From positions 1 through 64,000 of the forward strand of contig CAAGBN010000068.1 of the NCBI GenBank assembly GCA_900768075.1: a stretch of DNA of 64,000 nucleotides, in the 5' to 3' direction. Shown here in pieces: positions 23,615-33,846 of the stretch. This stretch comes from Clostridia bacterium. Its GTDB lineage: Bacteria; Bacillota; Clostridia; Oscillospirales; Acutalibacteraceae. Position 1 is the stretch's first letter. Every line of letters begins with the position of its first letter. The position numbers were made by a program, and so were the translations under genes. Under the pieces are notes generated by a model, which worked only from the letters and a program-made list of their open reading frames with translations, searched no databases and had not been told where the DNA came from.

Positions 23615-25146
23615 CAGTTAATTACACTCCAGGAATAAATATTGTTGAAAAGCTCATATTCGTTTACGGTGTCCTCATAGGTGAGCTCTCGTGAATAATA
23701 AGCCATACCCTCTCTGAAAAGAAGAGGAATAAAGGGCTTTTCTAAGTTGAAGACCTGTAAAAAGGTTGATATATCAATTTTGCCGCTGATGAAATCGGAA
23801 TATGCCTTGACTACAGATGAGTCAGTGTCAATTCCGTAAGAGGCACTGCCGTCTTCTGAGAAGAAGGGTGAAAGACTCATATTAGGCGCAAGCTTTACTT
23901 CGCCCACATAAAGGTCAAAATCACCGTATCGCAGAGCGGTTATATATTCATTGTAGCTGACGGAGTTGACAGTGACATTGATACCGACATCCCTGAGAGA
24001 GCTTGCAATCATAGATGCAATTTTCTTTTTAGGTGCACTTTCCTCGTTGACGAGAAGAGTCAGCTCAATATAATCAAAGTTTTTACTTCTGTATTGGTTA
24101 TTTGCATAAGCGAAGACATAGCCTGCCTCATCGAGAAGCTCACCTGCCTTAAGATGATTCTGCTCATAGATGACAGTGCTTTGCTCGCTGAGAATTTCCC
24201 ATGAGGGGTTGAAGGGCACATCGCTGATAGAAGCAATACCGCTGTAAGCTGAGTCGGCAAGAGAAATCTTATTGATAGCATAAGCTATGGCTTCTTTTAC
24301 CTTTTTTGCCTTAAGCTCCTTAGTGTCGGAGTTTATGCCGAGATAAACCATATTGTTAAGGCTGACTCTTGCAGTGTTTGCTCTGATCTTGGTGTATTCG
24401 CCGTCACTCAGGTCGTCGAAGAAATAAGTCAGGTCGCCTGTCTGTAAAAGATAAAGCTCGCCTGCATCAGAGGTTATAGGCGAAAGGCTTATGCTGTGAG
24501 TTGCCATTTCTTCCTGTCTTGTTGAGATTTCGTTGGCGATAAGAGTGTATTTGCCGTTTTTCTTTGTCAGGGTGTATCTTCCGCTGCCTGTAGGTATATT
24601 GTTGTCTCCCGTGCCGTATTTGACAATGGGGAAGGTCAGACAGTTTACGGCAAAAATATCTTCATTGACAAGGTTGAAGGTCACACTGCCGACACCTGCC
24701 GCAGCAGATGAGAAATTCTGCAGTCTGCCTGCATATTGCTCGCTTTCCCTGGCAAGGTCAAAGGAATAAACAACGTCTGCAGGCTCGATAGTTGAGCCGT
24801 CCCAGAAAAGAGCCTCGGAGTCAATGGTGACAGTGAGCATTTTTCCGCTGTTGGTATAGGAAAGACCTATAAGAGGCTCAACGGCATAGGCTTCTGTCGG
24901 CAGGAAAAGACCGTCATAAACCAATGTCATAAGATTTTTATTTGTGGGACTTGCTGTTTTATAGGGGTTAAGGGATTTGTTTTTATAGTAGCCCAGGCTT
25001 ACCTTTCTTTCGGGTATGGGATTCTGAATTTCGGTAATTTCTTCGGTGGGGGCTGTTGTTGAAGTTTCGTCTTCTTTTTCACCGCAAGCTGAAAGGATAC
25101 CGATAATTATTGCAAAGCATGCAAAAAGACATATCAGCTTTTTCAT
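23614..25146 (-). CDS. family 5 solute-binding lipoprotein
   Basis: A 510-residue extracellular lipoprotein with a signal peptide and lipobox GILSAC (Cys21). It is followed by a Thr/Glu-rich linker and a peptide/nickel-type SBP_bac_5 domain with the VYDGLF, WDGSTIEPADVVYSFD and VKEAIAYAINK segments. Such proteins feed ABC permeases, but no permease genes are here, so it may serve a distant transporter or have a sensory role. It is coupled to recG downstream and lies 14 bp after ymdB. Confidence 0.87.
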   Translation of the reverse strand: MKKLICLFACFAIIIGILSACGEKEDETSTTAPTEEITEIQNPIPERKVSLGYYKNKSLNPYKTASPTNKNLMTLVYDGLFLPTEAYAVEPLIGLSYTNSGKMLTVTIDSEALFWDGSTIEPADVVYSFDLARESEQYAGRLQNFSSAAAGVGSVTFNLVNEDIFAVNCLTFPIVKYGTGDNNIPTGSGRYTLTKKNGKYTLIANEISTRQEEMATHSISLSPITSDAGELYLLQTGDLTYFFDDLSDGEYTKIRANTARVSLNNMVYLGINSDTKELKAKKVKEAIAYAINKISLADSAYSGIASISDVPFNPSWEILSEQSTVIYEQNHLKAGELLDEAGYVFAYANNQYRSKNFDYIELTLLVNEESAPKKKIASMIASSLRDVGINVTVNSVSYNEYITALRYGDFDLYVGEVKLAPNMSLSPFFSEDGSASYGIDTDSSVVKAYSDFISGKIDISTFLQVFNLEKPFIPLLFREGMAYYSRELTYEDTVNEYELFNNIYSWSVIN

Positions 25147-25160
25147 TTCAAAGCTCCTTT

Positions 25161-25934
25161 TTATTCAAATCGTACTGTTTCAGTGCCAAGGCACCTGCCA
25201 CTTTTTTCGTCAATATTAAATATACAGCCGTTAATCATACACTTGCCCTTTGCGTTGTCGAAACGGGCAGGCATATTTGTTCTGAATTTTTCGATAACTA
25301 TATTCTTTTCAACACCGAGGACGCTGTCAATTGCACCGCACATACCGATATCGGTGATGTAGCCTGTGCCACCCTCGAGTATTCTGTCGTCGTTTGTGAG
25401 TACGTGGGTGTGAGTGCCGAAAAGTGCTGACACTCTGCCGTCGAGGTAATAGGCAAGTGCCTGCTTTTCTGATGTTGCCTCAGCGTGAAAATCAACAAGT
25501 ATAATTTTTGTCTTGCCCTCGAGCTCTTTCAGGGCTCTGTCTGCGGCATAAAAGGGGTTGTCCAGATTATCCATAAACATAGTACCCATCAGATTGATTA
25601 TGCCGACGGTGTGCATACCCGTATCAATAAGGGCTACACCTCTGCCGGGATTGCTCGGGGAAAAGTTATAGGGTCTGATTATATATTCATTGTCATCGAG
25701 AAAGTCAAAGACTTCCTTTCGTCTGTAAACGTGATTGCCTGTGGTGATAAAATCCACACCGCTTGTGAAAAGGTGCTCAGCGGAAAAAGGAGTGATACCG
25801 TTTCCGGCAGATGAGTTCTCACCGTTGGCAATGGTAAAATCAATACCCTTGAGCTTTTTGAATGCTGAAAGCTTTTTTCTTATAAATTCGCAGCCGCTGT
25901 CACTGACAACGTCGCCTAAAACAAGTATGTTCAT
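25161..25934 (-). CDS. ymdB: YmdB-family metallophosphoesterase
   Basis: A 257-residue calcineurin-like phosphoesterase of the TIGR00282/YmdB group. The metal-binding pattern is GDVVSDSG, ANGENSSAGNGI, TTGNHVY, DFHAEATSEK and GTHTHVLTND. B. subtilis YmdB hydrolyses 2',3'-cyclic nucleotides and affects development and RNA decay. It is usually found near rny; here it sits with a solute-binding protein and recG instead. The length is normal. Confidence 0.92.
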   Translation of the reverse strand: MNILVLGDVVSDSGCEFIRKKLSAFKKLKGIDFTIANGENSSAGNGITPFSAEHLFTSGVDFITTGNHVYRRKEVFDFLDDNEYIIRPYNFSPSNPGRGVALIDTGMHTVGIINLMGTMFMDNLDNPFYAADRALKELEGKTKIILVDFHAEATSEKQALAYYLDGRVSALFGTHTHVLTNDDRILEGGTGYITDIGMCGAIDSVLGVEKNIVIEKFRTNMPARFDNAKGKCMINGCIFNIDEKSGRCLGTETVRFE

Positions 25935-25962
25935 TTTGTATCTCTTTCTATCAGTTGTAAAA

Positions 25963-26670
25963 TCAATCGTATAAGTATTCGCTTACATCGAAGTCATCGT
26001 CATTGGGATAATAGTCCCAGCCGTCATAGTAGTTGCCCTTGGTTTCCTCAGAGTCAATTTCGGGGATTTCCTTGATTACCTCAAACTTGTGACCCTGCAT
26101 CCATAAGAAGTGGCTGATTCTGATGGTGTATCCGCAACCCGGAGGTGTCATCCAATCGCTGACAGATGCTTCGGGTAAGCCGAAATTTGCAAGAATAGTT
26201 GAAATAACACCGCCGTGAGTGACAATGATAAGGTCTTTGGTGCCTGTCTTGATTACACCGTCAACTATCTTAACAAAGGATGAGCAGACTCTGTTTGCAA
26301 AGTCCTCGTTACTTTCACCGAAGGGAGGTCTTACACCGGGCTCGCCTCTGAGCCAGGGCTCAAAGTTAGGTTGCTTCTTGTGAAGCTCATCTGCTGTCTT
26401 ACCCTCGAATTCACCGAAGTTATATTCTGTCAGTCCGTCAATAACTATAGGCTTAAGGTCAGGATAGAGAAGCTCTGCAGTTTCTTTGCAGCGAGTAAGA
26501 GGAGAAGTGAAAATAAACTGTCCCTCGGGATAAATATATTCCTCTTTCATCTGCTTGAGCTGGTCCTTGCCGTCTTCACAAAGGGGAGTGTCGGTGATAC
26601 CGCAGTAGACACCCTCAATATTATCCTTTGTTACACCGTGACGGATAAGATGTATTCTGTAAGTTTTCAT
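25963..26670 (-). CDS. histidine phosphatase family protein
   Basis: A 235-residue phosphoglycerate mutase-like phosphatase. The phosphohistidine motif LIRHGVT is at residues 8-14. EYNFGEFEGKTADEL, with an acidic catalytic residue, lies near 83, and the second His is in IIVTHGGV near 150. The C-terminal 35 residues are Asp/Tyr-rich and may be unstructured. It resembles CobC/PhoE-type phosphatases; the substrate is unknown. It is the first gene of the leftward operon running to the M23 gene. Confidence 0.88.
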   Translation of the reverse strand: MKTYRIHLIRHGVTKDNIEGVYCGITDTPLCEDGKDQLKQMKEEYIYPEGQFIFTSPLTRCKETAELLYPDLKPIVIDGLTEYNFGEFEGKTADELHKKQPNFEPWLRGEPGVRPPFGESNEDFANRVCSSFVKIVDGVIKTGTKDLIIVTHGGVISTILANFGLPEASVSDWMTPPGCGYTIRISHFLWMQGHKFEVIKEIPEIDSEETKGNYYDGWDYYPNDDDFDVSEYLYD

Positions 26671-26714
26671 ATGTAAAACCTCTGCTTTCAGGTAGTTTTA
26701 TCTAATAATATAAT

Positions 26715-26780
26715 ATTATATAATAATCTTAATGGAAATTCAATCTAATAATTGAAAAAAGAGAAAAAGTCAGTTATAAT
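26715..26780. promoter_or_regulatory. divergent promoter pair
   Basis: Leftward: TTGAAT (26738-26743) and TATAAT (26715-26720), 17-bp spacing, for the phosphatase-ymdB-recG-luxS run. Rightward: TTGAAA (26752-26757) and TATAAT (26775-26780), 17-bp spacing, for addBA. The two -35 boxes are only eight bases apart, so the promoters may compete. Confidence 0.75.
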
Positions 26781-26812
26781 ATGAGAAGAAAAATATATTT
26801 CGGGAGAAAGCT

Positions 26813-29800
26813 ATGCTTAATTTTATCACAGGAGTCAAAAACAGCTCAAAAACCAAAAAAGCCCACGAGATACTCGGTAAGTGTGCTCTTGAGGGCAAAA
26901 AGACTATGCTTATAGTACCCAAGCAGTTTACCTTTGACACAGACCGAGGCATACTGCATCTTCTCGGACCCAAAGCGGCAAGTGAGATTGAGGTGCTTTC
27001 TTTTTCGCGTCTTTGTCACGTTGCAGTTAAAACCTACGGTGGTATAAAGACTCCCATAGCCAAAAGCGGTATGCGAGAGGTTTTTATGTCTGTGGCTATA
27101 GAAAGTGTCAGAGATTCCCTTAGGGTATTTGCCAAGCATAAAAACGAAATTGCTCTTGTGACGAAGCTTCTTGATGAGATTGACAGACTCAAAAACAGCG
27201 GTATTACTGCCGATGAGCTTGAAATGAAAGCTGAGCTTCTAAGTGATAATCTGCTTAAAGAAAAGCTTCTTGAAACAGCACTCGTATACCGAAGCTTTGA
27301 TGCTATAGTCTCCCGAAGTCATTTTGACGATGCAGATATGCTGATGAAGGTTTATGAGATACTCAGAGATACTGACTTCTTTGAGGGTAAAACCATAGTC
27401 ATCGACGGTTTTAAAAGCTTCACTGTGCCCGAATATAAGCTTATAGAGCTGATGATGAAAAAAGCAGACGATCTCTATATAACCCTTTGCAGTGATAATA
27501 TTCTTGACACTAACGAGCTTAGTGCATTCAGCTGTGTAAATGCCACTGCAAGACGTCTCAGACTTATTGCAGGTAAGAATGGCTCAGAGGTGGGGCAGGT
27601 GATTTGCTGCAGCAGAGACGAATCTGCATTCACCGATGAAATGTATCATCTTCAGGAAAATATCTATAAAACAGCTCCCGATATTTTTGAGCAGGCAACT
27701 GACAAGGTTACCATTATAAAATCAGATAAGCTCGAAAATGAATGTGATGCCGTTGCAAGACAGATCAAAGCTCTTATCAGGTCTGATGAGTACCGCTGCC
27801 GTGATATTGCAGTGGTCTACAGACAGGATGAAAAGTACCGCAAGGCACTTGTGCGCTCAGTTAAAAAATATGACCTGCCCTTATTTGAAGATAAGCGTCA
27901 GCCCGTAGCGAGTCAGCCTCTTATCTGTTTTGTAAGAAATCTTCTTGCAGTATGCAGTGAGGGTTATAATTCAGACTATATTTTCAGGCTCATTAAAACG
28001 GGTCTTTTAGGTTATGGAGAAAAGGAAACTGCAGAGCTCGAAAACTATGTTTTTGTCTGGGATATCAAAGGCAAGCAGTGGCTCAGGGAATTCACTATGA
28101 ATCCTGACGGCTTCGGCAGTGTACAAGGTGAAAAACAGCAGGAAGCTCTCGGCAGAATCAACGCTGTAAGAAAAAGCGTAACTGACCTTATTACAGGTGT
28201 AAAAGAGAAAATTTCAGATTCAACAGGTGTGAAAATTGCAGAGGCGCTCTACAGATTTTTGCGTCACAGCGGTGCTGACCAAAGACTCAAGGATTATGCT
28301 TTATTGCTTGAGGGTCAGGGCCTGAGCGACCTTGCCACAGAGCAGGAGCAGGTCTGGGATATTCTGATGGAAATTTTAGATGACCTTGCTCAGAGCTTGG
28401 GCGACAGACCTGTGAGCATAAAGCGTTTTGCTCAGCTGTTTGAGCTTGTAGTTGCTTCAAAAAGTCTCGGCAAATTGCCCGACGGCTTTGATGAGGTGAG
28501 CATTTGCAGTGCAGACAGAATGCTGACAAAATCAGCTAAGGTTGTCTTTTTAGTGGGTATGAATACGGGAGTCTTCCCTTTGCAGAGAGCTCAGGGAGGT
28601 ATATTCTCGGGCTACGAAATAAAGAAGCTCGAAAAGGCAGAGCTTGAAATAGGCGACGACGTGAGAAAGCTTGCCCTGGAAGAAAGATTCATCAGCTATA
28701 ATGCTCTTTCAAGCGCCACAGAAAGATTATATCTTTCATACAGCACAGGTGCTGACGGCGGTGAAATTCTCACAGAAAGTGAATGTGTAAGACAGATTGA
28801 AAGCATTTTTATAAACTGCAGATGTATCAATACAGTTTCTCAGGATATAAGTGAGCTTATAGAAAGTGAACAGTCAGCCTTTGAGCTTATGGCCAAAAGA
28901 TGGAATCTTTCTGACGGCAGAACAAAGGCACTGAAAAAATACTTCTCCGATAAAAAAGAATATGAGGGCAGACTTTCTGCCATAGGCAGAGCAGCTTCTG
29001 ATAAAGACTTCTCTATTGAGGATAAGGATGTTGCTATGTCGCTTTTCGGCAGAAATATATATCTTTCAGCATCCAAGCTTGAGGTTTACAGCAAGTGTCC
29101 CTTTATGTACTTCTGCCGTTACGGTCTTAATGCAAACCCGAGAGAGCGAGCTACTCTTGATGCGAGAATGGGCGGTAACGTTGTTCATCACGTGCTTGAA
29201 AAAGTGCTCTCTGAATATAAAAACAGAGAATTTCTACAGCTTAGTGAAGAAGAAATAGATGAGAGAATCAGATATCATCTCAATGACTATCTGCATCTTT
29301 ATATGAGCGACGGCGAAAATATGTCTCTGAGATTTAAATATCTTTATTCGAGAATGTTCAAAATTCTCAAGCATCTTTTTGAAAGAATCATTCTTGAATT
29401 TGAAGACAGTGACTTTGAGCCCTGCGACTTTGAGCTTTCTGTTGACAGAGACAGTACCGTTAAGCCTTTCACAGTTGAGCTTTCTGACGGCAAGGTGGAG
29501 CTTAAGGGTAAAATTGACAGAGTTGATAAGCTTGATAAAGACGGAAAAAGATATATCCGTATTGTTGACTATAAAACAGGCACAAAAACCTTTGAGCTCA
29601 GCGACGTATTTTACGGTATGAATATGCAGATGCTTCTTTATCTTGTCAGCATCTGGCGCGGAGGCAGTGAGTTTTATGAGAACATCACACCTGCAGGTAT
29701 ACTGTATTTTCCTGCTAACCTTGTGCACTGTGATGTTGACAGAAACGAAAGCGAAGAATCAAAGGCTAAGAAGCTTCTTTCACGAGGCAAGATGAACGGT

Positions 29801-30178
29801 ATGCTTGTCTTTGACGAGGAAAGCATCGAAGCTATGGATAAATCAAAAAAGGCAGTCTTTTTACCTGTCAGCTTTGACAAGAAAACAGGTCAGGTAAAAG
29901 GCAAATTCATAACTCTCGGTCAGCTTCAGAAGCTTGGTGAGTTGATGGATTCCATAATTAAAGATATGGGTGAAAATCTCCATAAGGGTGTGGTAGGTGC
30001 AATGCCCTTATCGGGACCGAATTTTTCTGAAACCTGCAGCTGGTGCAGTTATAAAGACGTATGTCAGAAAGAAAAGCCCACGGCAAGATATGCTGAAAAG
30101 CTCAGCCACGATGATTGTATAAGAAAGCTTATGGGAGGTGAGGACAATGGCGAGAATCTGGACAAAGGCACAGAGTGA
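26813..30178 (+). CDS. addB: ATP-dependent helicase/nuclease subunit B
   Basis: A 1121-residue subunit of the AddAB break-processing enzyme. The N-terminal NTP-binding loop reads GVKNSSKT, with Ser replacing the Gly of GK[ST]. The C-terminal nuclease has IVDYKTG. Fe-S ligands are the Cys of SKCPFMYF and the C-x2-C-x5-C of ETCSWCSYKDVC, exactly the AddB spacing. It digests the 5' strand and recognises Chi in known systems. Its end overlaps the addA start by 32 nt. Confidence 0.94.
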   Translation: MLNFITGVKNSSKTKKAHEILGKCALEGKKTMLIVPKQFTFDTDRGILHLLGPKAASEIEVLSFSRLCHVAVKTYGGIKTPIAKSGMREVFMSVAIESVRDSLRVFAKHKNEIALVTKLLDEIDRLKNSGITADELEMKAELLSDNLLKEKLLETALVYRSFDAIVSRSHFDDADMLMKVYEILRDTDFFEGKTIVIDGFKSFTVPEYKLIELMMKKADDLYITLCSDNILDTNELSAFSCVNATARRLRLIAGKNGSEVGQVICCSRDESAFTDEMYHLQENIYKTAPDIFEQATDKVTIIKSDKLENECDAVARQIKALIRSDEYRCRDIAVVYRQDEKYRKALVRSVKKYDLPLFEDKRQPVASQPLICFVRNLLAVCSEGYNSDYIFRLIKTGLLGYGEKETAELENYVFVWDIKGKQWLREFTMNPDGFGSVQGEKQQEALGRINAVRKSVTDLITGVKEKISDSTGVKIAEALYRFLRHSGADQRLKDYALLLEGQGLSDLATEQEQVWDILMEILDDLAQSLGDRPVSIKRFAQLFELVVASKSLGKLPDGFDEVSICSADRMLTKSAKVVFLVGMNTGVFPLQRAQGGIFSGYEIKKLEKAELEIGDDVRKLALEERFISYNALSSATERLYLSYSTGADGGEILTESECVRQIESIFINCRCINTVSQDISELIESEQSAFELMAKRWNLSDGRTKALKKYFSDKKEYEGRLSAIGRAASDKDFSIEDKDVAMSLFGRNIYLSASKLEVYSKCPFMYFCRYGLNANPRERATLDARMGGNVVHHVLEKVLSEYKNREFLQLSEEEIDERIRYHLNDYLHLYMSDGENMSLRFKYLYSRMFKILKHLFERIILEFEDSDFEPCDFELSVDRDSTVKPFTVELSDGKVELKGKIDRVDKLDKDGKRYIRIVDYKTGTKTFELSDVFYGMNMQMLLYLVSIWRGGSEFYENITPAGILYFPANLVHCDVDRNESEESKAKKLLSRGKMNGMLVFDEESIEAMDKSKKAVFLPVSFDKKTGQVKGKFITLGQLQKLGELMDSIIKDMGENLHKGVVGAMPLSGPNFSETCSWCSYKDVCQKEKPTARYAEKLSHDDCIRKLMGGEDNGENLDKGTE

Positions 30179-33100
30179 TGCCATAAATGCCCTTGACGGC
30201 AGTGTCCTCGTATCAGCGGCGGCAGGTTCAGGTAAAACTGCCGTGCTGACTCAGAGAGTTATTAACAGACTCACTGACGAGAATGACCCAATAAGTGTTG
30301 ACAGATTGCTGATTGTTACTTTCACAAGGGCTGCAGCTCAGGAAATGAAACAGCGAATCAGTGATGCTTTATCGGATTTGCTGAAAAAAGACCCTGCCAA
30401 CAGTAATCTTATCAATCAGCAGCTGCTTTTGCCTACAGCGAAAATCTGCACAATAGACAGCTTCTGCTCAGACCTGGTCAAAGAAAACTTCCAGGCTCTT
30501 GATTTGGCACCTGATTTCAGAATCGGTGATGAGGGTGAGCTTCAGCTACTTTCAAAGCAAGCTATGGATATGACTATGGAGCAGATGTATGAAAATGATT
30601 CAGAAGGATCTTTCAGAAATCTCACAGAGCTTCTTTTTACATCGAGAGATGACAGCAAAACGGCAGAAATGGCAGAAAAGCTCTATCATAATTCAGTGTC
30701 GTTTCCCTTCCCGGAAAGATGGCTTGACAGCCTTTGCAGCGAGTATGACGAAAAAATAAATATCAAAGACAGCAGCTACGGAAAAATAATTCTCGAGCAC
30801 ACAGTCAAGGCTCTCGAATACTGCGGTGAGCTTGCCGAGAGTATACTTCAGCAGTGCGAGGGTGACGATGCCCTGATTAAGATTTTTTACGATGCCGTAA
30901 CAACAGATAAGGCTCAGATTCAATATATCTGCGAGAGAATAGACTCAGGTGAAGGCTTCGATGAAATCAGACGAAGCGTGTATGCCTATGCTCCGACAAG
31001 AAGAAAGAATGCACCTGCCGAGCTTAAAGAAGACCCTGTATTTTTAAGTCTTGATCAGAACAGAAAAGATATCAAAAAGCAGTTTGATGAGCTTAAAAAG
31101 CTTCTTTGCTGCAGTGAGAAGGAATATGCCGAGGATATGAAAAATCTGGGGCCGATGATGAAAATTCTCACTGAAACTGCCAAAAGATACAAGCATAACT
31201 ATGACCTTGTAAAAAAGGAAAAGAAAATAGCAGACTTCAGCGATATTACGCATATGGCTCTTCAGCTTCTTGTTAAGGAAACAGCTGAGGGTTGGGAGAG
31301 TACGCCCCTTGCAGAAAATCTTAAGGATAATTTCAGTGAAATTCTTATAGACGAGTATCAGGATACCAATGCGGCTCAGGATATGCTTTTCACCTCTGTT
31401 TCAAAAAATAATCTCTTCCGTGTAGGCGATGTCAAGCAGAGCATTTACCGCTTCAGACAGGCAAATCCCGATATATTTATCTCTCTCAAGGATGCCTATG
31501 AGCCTTATAACAAGGAAGAAAACCGCTATCCCGCAAGAATAGTTCTCGGTAACAACTTCCGTTCACGTGAGGGTGTTACAGATATTATCAACTTTGTTTT
31601 CTCACAGATAATGAGTAAGGGCTGCGGCGATATCAACTATGATGAAAACGAAGAGCTTGTTTTCTCGGCAAAGTACTCTGACGAAACCGAAAGTCCCGCA
31701 GAGCTTCATCTTATTGATTCTGACAGTGAAGAGGAAGACGGTGACGATGCTGATATTATTCAGGCAAAACATATTTCGGGTGTAATCAGAGATATGATTG
31801 CGAGAGGCTACAAGGTCAAAGACGGTGACGCAGAAAGACCTGCAACCTATAAGGATTTCGCTATTCTTATGAGAGCGACAGGCTCAGGTAAGGGTGTGAA
31901 ATACGCTGAGGTGCTCAGAAGTGAGGGTATACCCTGCTTTACTGAGGTATCAGGTGAGTTTCTCACCTCCACGGAAATCAGTCTTGCTCTTAATATTCTC
32001 AGAGTTATTGATAATCCCAAGCAGGATGTACCTCTTCTGAGTGTGCTTATGTCGCCTGTATTCGGCTTTACAGCTGACGATGTTGCAAAGCTTCGACTTT
32101 CAGACAGACGAGGCGATATCTATACCTGTCTGCTTGGTGAATCGGAAAACGAAAAAGTAAAGGCTTTCCTTGAAAAAATCAGATATTGGCGCAATATTAG
32201 TGTGTGTCTGCGAGTCAAGGAGTTTATCGAAGAAATATATTCCGATACGGCATTGCCGTCAATTTTTCAGGCAACTGATCCCTCAGGTATAAAAAGAGGC
32301 AACCTTATGCTTCTTTGTGACTATGCCGATATATATGAAAACTCAGGTTATGGCTCACTGTCGGGCTTCCTTGGGTTTATTGACCGTCTCGGTGATAAAA
32401 AGAGAGACATATCAGGTGCTGTCAGTGCAGCCCAGGAAAGCGACTGCGTAAAGATGATGACAATACACAAGTCAAAGGGCTTGGAGTTTCCTGTTTGCAT
32501 TCTAGCTTCCTGTGCCACAAAATTCAACAAGAGCGACGAGAAAAACAACCTTGTTATAAGTCAGAAGCACGGCATCGGTGTGAAAATGAGAAACACTGAC
32601 ACATTTGAGCAGTACGATACACTTTGTCATAAAGCAGTAAAGCTTGCTATGGGCAAGGATAATATCAGCGAGGAAATGCGAGTGCTTTATGTTGCCATGA
32701 CGAGAGCCAGAGAAAAGCTTATTATGGTCTACTGCAAAAAGGATATAGAATCCCAATGCGCAAAGTATGCTTCAAGAATACCCTTCTGGAAAAACAGCTT
32801 TTCGCCTTATGCCGTATCATGTGCTTCAGGTATGGGCGAATGGCTTATCAGCACTCTTTTAAGACATCCCGATGCACAGGAGCTTCGTGAAATTGCAGGA
32901 ACAGACGGCAGATGTGTTCTGCCTGCCAAGGGCTCGCTCAAGGTTGTTATAGCTGCTTCTTCAGGGGACACTGCCGAAGAGGACAGCGAAGAAACAGACC
33001 TTTTCCCCGATGAAGACTTTTTATCTCTTATAAAAGACAGAGCTGAATTCAGATATAAATACTCTGCACTTGCAGGCATCGTGACAAAGAGAGCGGCTTC

Positions 33101-33686
33101 AGAAACAGATAAGAATTTTGTTGACCGTGACTATTTCGCATCTTCAGAGCCAGCATTCCTTAGCACATCAGGACTTACAGGTGCTGCAAGAGGTGTAGCG
33201 ACACATACATTTATTCAGTACGCTGACTACGAAAAGGCAAAGGAAAGTGTCACAGATGAAATTGAGAGACTCCGCCAAAAGGGTATACTCAGCGAAATAC
33301 AGGCAAAGGGTATAAATATAAAAGCTGCAGAAGCATTTTTCTCTTCAGAGCTTCTTTCAAGAATACTTTCAAGTGAGCTTGTTATGAGGGAGAAGAAGTT
33401 TACTGTAGAAGTGCCTGTAAGTGAGGTCTATGACGGTGTGGATGATTTCAGAGACGAAATGATAATGATTCAGGGTATTGCCGACTGTGCATTCCTTGAA
33501 GACGGAAAGCTTGTGGTTGTTGACTACAAAACTGACCGACTCAGCAGTGAGGAAGCATTCAGAGAAAAATATGCTTCTCAGGTGCTTATTTATAAAAAAG
33601 CCCTTAAAATGTCCACGGGATACGATGTAAAAGAGACTCTTTTATATTCATTCAACCTTGGCAAAGAAATTAAAGTAGAGGGCTGA
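30147..33686 (+). CDS. addA: ATP-dependent helicase/nuclease subunit A
   Basis: A 1179-residue UvrD-type helicase with a C-terminal nuclease. Walker A is SAAAGSGKT (near residue 26), motif II is LIDEYQDTN, then VGDVKQSIYRFRQA, the MTIHKSKGLEFP motif and VAMTRAREKL. The nuclease motif is VVDYKTDR near residue 1130. ATG 30147 is chosen because GGAGGTG is six bases upstream; a Met at 30138 lies within that ribosome binding site. It provides the motor and 3'-strand cutting of AddAB. Confidence 0.96.
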   Translation: MARIWTKAQSDAINALDGSVLVSAAAGSGKTAVLTQRVINRLTDENDPISVDRLLIVTFTRAAAQEMKQRISDALSDLLKKDPANSNLINQQLLLPTAKICTIDSFCSDLVKENFQALDLAPDFRIGDEGELQLLSKQAMDMTMEQMYENDSEGSFRNLTELLFTSRDDSKTAEMAEKLYHNSVSFPFPERWLDSLCSEYDEKINIKDSSYGKIILEHTVKALEYCGELAESILQQCEGDDALIKIFYDAVTTDKAQIQYICERIDSGEGFDEIRRSVYAYAPTRRKNAPAELKEDPVFLSLDQNRKDIKKQFDELKKLLCCSEKEYAEDMKNLGPMMKILTETAKRYKHNYDLVKKEKKIADFSDITHMALQLLVKETAEGWESTPLAENLKDNFSEILIDEYQDTNAAQDMLFTSVSKNNLFRVGDVKQSIYRFRQANPDIFISLKDAYEPYNKEENRYPARIVLGNNFRSREGVTDIINFVFSQIMSKGCGDINYDENEELVFSAKYSDETESPAELHLIDSDSEEEDGDDADIIQAKHISGVIRDMIARGYKVKDGDAERPATYKDFAILMRATGSGKGVKYAEVLRSEGIPCFTEVSGEFLTSTEISLALNILRVIDNPKQDVPLLSVLMSPVFGFTADDVAKLRLSDRRGDIYTCLLGESENEKVKAFLEKIRYWRNISVCLRVKEFIEEIYSDTALPSIFQATDPSGIKRGNLMLLCDYADIYENSGYGSLSGFLGFIDRLGDKKRDISGAVSAAQESDCVKMMTIHKSKGLEFPVCILASCATKFNKSDEKNNLVISQKHGIGVKMRNTDTFEQYDTLCHKAVKLAMGKDNISEEMRVLYVAMTRAREKLIMVYCKKDIESQCAKYASRIPFWKNSFSPYAVSCASGMGEWLISTLLRHPDAQELREIAGTDGRCVLPAKGSLKVVIAASSGDTAEEDSEETDLFPDEDFLSLIKDRAEFRYKYSALAGIVTKRAASETDKNFVDRDYFASSEPAFLSTSGLTGAARGVATHTFIQYADYEKAKESVTDEIERLRQKGILSEIQAKGINIKAAEAFFSSELLSRILSSELVMREKKFTVEVPVSEVYDGVDDFRDEMIMIQGIADCAFLEDGKLVVVDYKTDRLSSEEAFREKYASQVLIYKKALKMSTGYDVKETLLYSFNLGKEIKVEG

Positions 33687-33772
33687 AGCCTTTATTTCAG
33701 GGGCTCGGGCGACTTTTTTGACACAAAAGGAAAAAATATTTTGAAATAAAGCAAAGAAATTTCAAAAATATG

Positions 33773-33801
33773 TTGATTTTTGATTTTGTGTGTGATACAA
33801 T
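33773..33801 (+). promoter_or_regulatory. promoter of rpmE
   Basis: TTGATT (33773-33778) and TACAAT (33796-33801) with 17-bp spacing. Upstream (33688-33753) a ctttatttca/tgaaataaag inverted pair may act as the addA terminator. Confidence 0.65.
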
Positions 33802-33846
33802 ATCATCCGTTAAATAATGTAATGAAACCGAAATGAGGTGAAACTA

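Noticed and set aside
29234..29728. 164-codon minus-strand frame inside addB
   Set aside because: Antisense shadow of addB without translation signals.
33688..33753. Possible third copy of repeat family 2 after addA
   Set aside because: It shares only short words (gcaaagaaa-like); the paired arms ctttatttca/tgaaataaag have a different layout.
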